NCBI GenBank assembly: GCA_949592205.1
Contig: CATIUR010000001.1
Location: forward strand, 339,393,250 to 339,457,249
Direction of reading: 5' to 3'
From: Helichrysum umbraculigerum
Taxonomy: Eukaryota > Streptophyta > Magnoliopsida > Asterales > Asteraceae
Length of the DNA stretch: 64,000 nt
Shown one piece after another: positions 58,587 to 64,000 of the stretch. The notes below the pieces were generated by a model that was not told the DNA's origin, ran no database searches, and was given only the letters and a program-made list of their open reading frames with translations. The position numbers and the translations under genes were made by a program. Position 1 is the stretch's first letter, and each line of letters opens with the position of its first letter.

Positions 58587-58703
58587 AAGGGCTAGTTTTT
58601 AGTCATACATCACTAAACATGATTTACGGTGTTGTACAATACAACACCTTATAACATGTTTGGTGATGTATGGCTAAAAACAGTGGTGTACGGATCACTA
58701 CCC
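58587..58703. mobile_element. 117-bp foldback MITE with long hairpin
   Basis: The flanks TTACTGA (58580-58586 and 58704-58710) are identical. The element is almost entirely two inverted arms (58595-58636 and 58640-58681) of 42 bases with about five mismatches and a 3-base loop. It could transcribe to a near-perfect RNA hairpin of microRNA-precursor size. Confidence 0.7.
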
Positions 58704-59891
58704 TTACTGATAAAGTATTTTCGTTCAAAAATATGATTCAATCCCAATATAAAAAGATTTCAAAAGGCTACTAATTTGAATGGTTTTCCGACATGTATGA
58801 TATATTCTTTCTCTATTTGTTGTTATCTCTCATTCTCTTACTTCTCTTTTTGTTTCTAAACAGCATTCTCGAGTTTTTTCGGTTAAAGGAAAGAAAATCA
58901 ACCGAAACAAAAAAAAAAGTTATTCTCGAGGGTTTTATTTATTTCTTTTTCTTTTCGCGTGAAAAGAAAATGAGAAGAATGTATTAGGATTGAAATCAGA
59001 TGAGTTTTTTTGTTAATAACATTTTCCGCCCATGTTTGACCGGATTGGGACAGAAAACATTCCACATATGATCTACTGACCAACTCATCCCTAATCGTTC
59101 TCTTGTAAACCAACGTTCTTCTCATCGACATGGCACATGGGTACAAAATTCAACGTGCAGTCTTCTTTATCTTCTTTGGTAACTGACTTTGTTTGCAAGT
59201 AGTTTGAAGAAATGTGGATCAAAGGAGCTTTGCGGTTAAATTTTAATTCCATTTCCATCGTCAGTGCAGAAATAAGACCAAAAAAGATGCACAAAATATT
59301 CATGAACCTTTACATTAAATGTTTTACATTTACCATGGTAATGAGATTTTGTTTTCAGGTTTAAGACCAAAAAGATACACAAAATATTCATGAACCTTCA
59401 CATCAAATGTTTTACATTTACCATCCTAATGAGAGTTTGTTTTTAGGCGTGTCTAAATTTTGAGCTCTGACTTAACACATATTGAATTTGAGTATATGCT
59501 TTTGTGGGTTTAACCATAGCTGTTAACTCGTGACTTGACTCGTGATTCGGATTCTCAATTTTTAATTTCAAACTCCAATCGTAAGAGTCACTATTTTACA
59601 ATAAATGTACATGTAAATGTATATTATTGTACTAGTAGAATATCCACACAGCCTTTCTAAAAAAAGAATAAGAAAGTAGAATACCCGCACAATGCATCGG
59701 ATACATATTTCATTTAGTTTTAGTAAATAACTAAAGTATAAACGTAGCTTTCGTGTTATAACATGAATGTAATATCTCCTTACTTGTAACTTTGAAAGAC
59801 GGTTAAAATTTGTCAGACTTCTTGTGAGTTTATATAACGATGTGTACTACTTCGAAATGAAAATTATAAGTTAACCCGATGTCACCGATGG
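58704..59891. other. Intergenic DNA with ~90-bp tandem duplication and a possible Helitron end
   Basis: AAGACCAAAAA(A)GAT(G/A)CACAAAAT starts near 59274 and 59363, giving two ~90-bp tandem copies to about 59449. On the minus strand, GGGTATTCTAC (about 59678-59688) and GGATATTCTACTAG followed by T (59632-59645) resemble Helitron 3' ends. Short ORFs at 58793-59303 are not supported as genes. Confidence 0.4.
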
Positions 59892-62105
59892 TGTAACACC
59901 CGCCAAATTAGGACTAGTGATTAGCGCCTAATCATTCGTTAATACATGTAATTAGTTCAGTTTTAGGCTAATTAATGTATCGAAATATATATTGTTGAAT
60001 ATATATATACAAAAAATGCGATTTGATTAGATCGTACGCTATTTTAATCGAATGTAATTCGGTTCAGTTAAATAGGGACGTTGGTGGAATACTTTTATTA
60101 TATAATAATGCTATTATATCCAAAAATATTATTATGATAATAATTTGTGTTCATTTCGTATTGTACAAGCAAACTTACATGATTTAAAAATGTAAAACGC
60201 ACGAACAAAACGAAACAAGTTTAATATTTCGTTTTATAACTCAAGCATATAGTATTTTATAAAATACTTCAACCAAACTATCGGGAAATTATTCGTAGTT
60301 TAAAACGTACATTTAAAAGTAATTAATATTAATTTAACGTTTAAATGACCGGGAAAACGAACGCCACACAGAGCACGATCGCGGGAGAAACGAAAAAGGC
60401 GGAGGCTTAAACCTCCATCTCCTTCCTTTTCTTCTTCGTTTATCACCATCCACTCTCTCTCTTACTCCCTTTTTCTCTCAAATTTCACCACCACTCTACC
60501 ACACAAAACCGCCAATTACTACCACTAAACGCCGTCGGAATTCAAAGCTCTTTTAGGAAAAACGACCACCACGCAACGATCTACATTTCTATCTTTCCGG
60601 AATTTCATTTCGGCACTTTGTAAGTTCCCCACATTCCCGACAACTATTAGATTTCGAAGTTTTCTTTGATATTTAGGGTTTATAATGCTTAATCTACCAT
60701 GTATTAGTGTTATATCAACTTATTATGTCCAAAACACCTTTGAAAACGCTTTAAAAGTCGAAATTTGCATAAAAATCGCTGAACAGCCAATTTCGCCAGC
60801 TGAGATCCAAATCTGATGAATTTCGCGAGTCGAGACTTGACTTGCGGGTCGGCTTGACTTGCGGGTCCACTTGACTCGTGGATCTCAACTCGACTCGCGA
60901 GAAATCTCAACTCGACTCGCGAGAAAACTCAACTTGCGAAACTCAACTTGCGAAACTCAACTTGCGAAACTCAACTTGCGAAACTCAACTTGCAAATCAT
61001 TTTTCCACTAAGTGTCGAACTTAACCGGAAACGAATACTTACACATGATACGATATACGAACTGTACAGACATTTCAAACAAACTTATTTTATTGAAATC
61101 GTGATTTCAAACTATTACCAACGAGTCGTACACATTTTCACAACTACGAAATACAAACGTAAACGTTAAACAAACACTTTGGACATAATTTAGTTGCGTG
61201 AACACTAGCATGGTGGTCAAACTTAGACATCCACGTACTTATTAAATCTCAAACGTTTAGGGCGTTAGGAGATTCGACTAGGTGAACTTTGGGTTTTAGG
61301 CTTTGCTAGCACTCACACGCAACGCAACTCAACAGGTGAGTCTCATGACCCCTCTTTTTACAGTTTTACTCAGGGTGTGATACACTGCTTATTTTTAACA
61401 TGTGAACGCAAGTGCAACTTTTACATATACTACATGAGTTTTACACGACTAATCATTTTAAGTCCTCCGACAGCATAGTTGTTAATACATTTGTAGCGTG
61501 AATATTAGTATATGGTACCATATAGGATTGACCCACCTCGTTCGGGTTAGCAAGCACTAACCGGGTAAACGGACGTACTAATATTTGGGAAGACGAGTGT
61601 TGATTAGGCACTCGTGGAGGCAAAAACGCTCAGGCTGTGACCCTGACCCACTAGTTAAGCTTAACTATGTGCTCATGGCTGTATACACTTACATTATCAA
61701 TTGCTGGATGCAATTCAATTACTTAAATCTTGCGGTTCATACAACTTATATGTTATTTCAAACCTGTGAGCTCACTAGCTTTTAGCTGACCTATTTTAGC
61801 ATGTATCGCAGGTACCCAGCAGTAGATTTGCTCTACCATCAGGATTATATAGCTCGAGTCAGCATGCAGACATTAGAGATTTTCTTGCATTAGTATATTT
61901 TGTACAAGTACTTATGTACTGAGATCTCTCATTTTATCGAATACGAGCTATGTACAGCTTCAAATGTTGTAAACATTTCTTATATTAATATATTTTGTTA
62001 AAACGACGCATATAGAGTCGTTTACTATATATCTTGGTGCTTTGATTATTGATTAGTAACACCCAATGTATGCTTCCGCTAAACAGTAAATTTGGGGGTG
62101 TTACA
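59892..62105 (+). repeat. 5' LTR of gypsy element E (2214 bp)
   Basis: Runs TGTAACACCC...GGGGGTGTTACA. It contains a CT-rich leader near 60.42-60.50 kb, a cassette of (ACTTGCG/CTCGCGAG) words at 60790-60990, AGGTGAGT at 61334, and a segment (61.0-61.3 kb) homologous to LTR A. The other LTR lies beyond the window, so age cannot be judged. Confidence 0.9.
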
Positions 62106-62107
62106 GA

Positions 62108-62121
62108 TTGGTATCAGAGCC
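62108..62121 (+). other. Primer-binding site of element E
   Basis: TTGGTATCAGAGCC, two bases after the LTR end. Confidence 0.9.
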
Positions 62122-62433
62122 TAAGGTTATAGTGAACTAGGTTGCATTTAGTGGGCCTAGACTATGACCATTAGGCAGTATTTTCTTATTAGGCATGACT
62201 GGTTCAGGAATTACAGCATACGACTTTAATTTAACATAGCCTGATCAACAATGTACAATTAAGGAAAGATGATGTAAGGTCTGAAACGATTATGTTGAAC
62301 GGGGATACACTAGTTGACTCTGACCTCGAGAGAACCGGGACTTAAACTTGTATGTGCTAGACACTCAATAGGCTATATTAAATACGTATCATATGAATAT
62401 AGGCCTCACTCCTACTAACGCTTTGTCTCAGAA

Positions 62434-62925
62434 ATGGCAAACTTACCACCCAATTCATTGCGCTCTCAACCCGGATCTCAGAACCCACGGGTAGCCCGAA
62501 GGAACGCCAGATTGCCTCGAGCTGGCCCATATCCTACCCATTTCACCTTACCAGCGTTGGCGGCTAGAATGGACCGTCACGAGCAACAACTTCGCACCAT
62601 GGATGTCGTGCTACAAGAAACAAATGAAAACTGGAGACTTACATCCCTCGAACGCATCCATCAAGTCTCCGATGACCTCGAAACCACAAACAACAATATG
62701 GATGTCCTTCGCAACCAAGTAGTAGAAATAAGCGTGGAAAATGCCCTTCTGCGACAAAGGATGGAAGAATATGAACAGCGCTCACGGGAAGCAGAAGAGT
62801 ATGCCCATGGATTAACACAACGACTAGCACTAGCAGAAGATAACGCCCGACAAGCCAGCAGACTTGCAAATACTGTTGACCGTCTTGTCACGATGATGGA
62901 ACAATTCAACCTATGCCAAGATTAG
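62434..62925 (+). CDS. Small coiled-coil ORF upstream of gag in element E
   Basis: A 163-aa ORF starting MANLPPNSLRSQ between the PBS and gag. The first 45 residues are basic and Pro/Arg-rich. Residues about 48-155 have a continuous heptad-like pattern of Leu, Val and Met with many Glu, Gln and Arg (for example VEISVENALLRQRMEEYEQR), as in coiled coils. No retroviral domain is recognisable. It is absent from the equivalent position of A. It may be an accessory or gag-partner protein; if the leader is spliced from the LTR donor to just before gag, this ORF would lie in the intron. Confidence 0.6.
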   Translation: MANLPPNSLRSQPGSQNPRVARRNARLPRAGPYPTHFTLPALAARMDRHEQQLRTMDVVLQETNENWRLTSLERIHQVSDDLETTNNNMDVLRNQVVEISVENALLRQRMEEYEQRSREAEEYAHGLTQRLALAEDNARQASRLANTVDRLVTMMEQFNLCQD

Positions 62926-63206
62926 TGTAGATCTTGCCTTGTAATCTATCTTGTAACCTAGTAACTACCTAAATGCTACGCTAGTAGTTCGATCGGAAGT
63001 AACAATTCCCGACACCTTTTGTAATAAGTCCACGGATGTAACTCTTGAACTCGTATTATCTATCGAATGTCACTACTGTTTCAACTCATATTACTTATCA
63101 TTCTATATCGATGTTGTGTATTACCACTTACGTACATAAACGTTTGTGACAACCTTTATCATCATACGAAAATCTCACAAATTTTATTTCTTTTATTTGA
63201 AGAATC

Positions 63207-64000
63207 ATGCCGCCGAAGACGAGACCATTCTCTGATGCTCAGCTTGCATCACTCATATCCCATGCTGTGATAGAAGCATTGGCCCGAAATTCCTCATTGA
63301 ACTCCGGAAGAAACAGCGACACTGCTGAAACCGCCGCTGCTGCCACAAAGCCTTGTTCCTACAAGGACTTCCAGAACTGTAAACCCTCGAGCTTCAAGGG
63401 TATTGAGGGAGCTATCGGACTCATCCGATGGTTCGAAAAGATGGAGACCGTTTTCCGTGTCAGCAAATGCGCGGAGGAGGACAAAGTCAACTTCGCTACT
63501 TGCACCCTTGAGGACGATGCCCACTCATGGTGGAACTCTTACGCCCAGTCAGTGGGTGCTGAGGCCGCTTATCAACTAACTTGGGATGACCTGAAGAAGA
63601 AACTCACCTCCAAGTACTGCTCCATCGACAAGCTTCAAAAGCTGGACGAAGAATTCTGGAACCTAAAGGTACAGGGTGGTGACATTGATGGATACACCAC
63701 CAGATTTCAACAACTTGCCACCCTTCCCCCAGCTATGGTGAGCACCGAACCTGATAAAATCAGGAAGTATATTCTTGGCCTCCCGGAACCTGTTCGGGGG
63801 CACGTCGCCTCTTCAAACCAAACCACTATCGATGGTGCTATCCTTTTAGCCCATGACCTTATGGCAATGAACACTGAACCAGAAACACTCACCTCATCCT
63901 CCCACCATAACAAAAGAAAGTGGTCCGACAACCACAATAACCACCCAAACAAGAAACATGACACCATCAAAGCCTACAACACCACCACTGACAACAAACG
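63207..64000 (+). CDS. Gag of gypsy element E, open and running off the window
   Basis: From ATG 63207 (MPPKTRPFSDAQL) the frame is open for 264 codons to the last base with no stop. The retrotransposon gag core is clear: CSYKDFQNCKPSSFKG, then EGAIGLIRWFEKMETVF, the ATCTLEDDAHSWWNSY hallmark, KKKLTSKYCSIDKLQKL, DGYTTRFQQLATL and YILGLPEPVRGHV. The tail turns Asn/His/Lys-rich, where a zinc knuckle would come next beyond the edge. This is the homologue of the broken gag in A and is intact as far as seen, so E may be a younger, possibly autonomous relative. An upstream polypyrimidine stretch ending TTTGAAG at 63197-63203 could be a 3' splice site. Confidence 0.9.
   Translation, partial: MPPKTRPFSDAQLASLISHAVIEALARNSSLNSGRNSDTAETAAAATKPCSYKDFQNCKPSSFKGIEGAIGLIRWFEKMETVFRVSKCAEEDKVNFATCTLEDDAHSWWNSYAQSVGAEAAYQLTWDDLKKKLTSKYCSIDKLQKLDEEFWNLKVQGGDIDGYTTRFQQLATLPPAMVSTEPDKIRKYILGLPEPVRGHVASSNQTTIDGAILLAHDLMAMNTEPETLTSSSHHNKRKWSDNHNNHPNKKHDTIKAYNTTTDNK

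Noticed and set aside
57812..59300. Search for the missing GATA zinc-finger exon on the far side of the nest
   Set aside because: No CX2C-X18-CX2C pattern or TPQWR-like coding stretch was found in any frame by eye, so there is no evidence that the nest split this gene.

Overview
This is a stretch of a large, transposon-rich plant nuclear genome. The evidence is an intron-containing plant gene with a TATA box and telo box, (AT)n microsatellites, MITEs, Ty3/gypsy and Ty1/copia LTR elements, and hAT and Helitron termini. A copia-associated accessory ORF of a type I recall from daisy-family (Asteraceae, especially Anthemideae) genomes makes that family my best guess. This is inference, not proof.

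Layout. (1) 1-7.9 kb is gene-free and packed with small non-autonomous DNA transposons: an Ac-type hAT, a long-TIR element with 120-bp satellites, and a 1.37-kb hAT with a perfect 8-bp target-site duplication. (2) 7.9-13.1 kb holds the only intact host gene recognised, a G3BP-like NTF2-RRM-RGG protein (coding exons between 8203 and 13067; 466 aa). It has one GC-AG intron and a ~500-bp MITE inside another intron. A hAT MITE nested in a long-TIR element follows it. (3) 17.4-18.1 kb holds a broken GATA8-like transcription factor gene without its zinc finger. (4) 19.3-57.8 kb is one 38.5-kb transposon nest with six levels. A Harbinger-like element G holds an LTR F. F holds gypsy D. The 3' LTR of D holds copia remnant C. 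C holds a gypsy gag-only element A. A holds an Athila-type element B. Target-site duplications support the G, F, D and B levels (perfect for G, F and B, 4/5 for D). A 133-bp loss in the D LTR and a truncated A LTR show that a later deletion removed the left ends of C and A. (5) 59.9-64 kb is the 5' part of gypsy element E on the + strand, with an LTR, a PBS, a small coiled-coil ORF and an open gag running off the window.

How the parts relate. None of A, B or C shows reverse transcriptase or integrase, and D has only decayed pol. The nest therefore seems built of elements mobilised in trans. B is the most unusual: its gag and protease are followed, in the protease ORF, by a ~400-aa helical region I do not recognise, where RT, RNase H and integrase normally lie. 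The gypsy LTRs (A, D, E, F) share a perfect AGGTGAGT splice-donor-like site, and every gypsy LTR carries a family-specific cassette of short, mostly GC-rich palindromic words.

Coordinates of splice sites and element ends were read by eye. Homology statements rest on recalled family features, not on searches.
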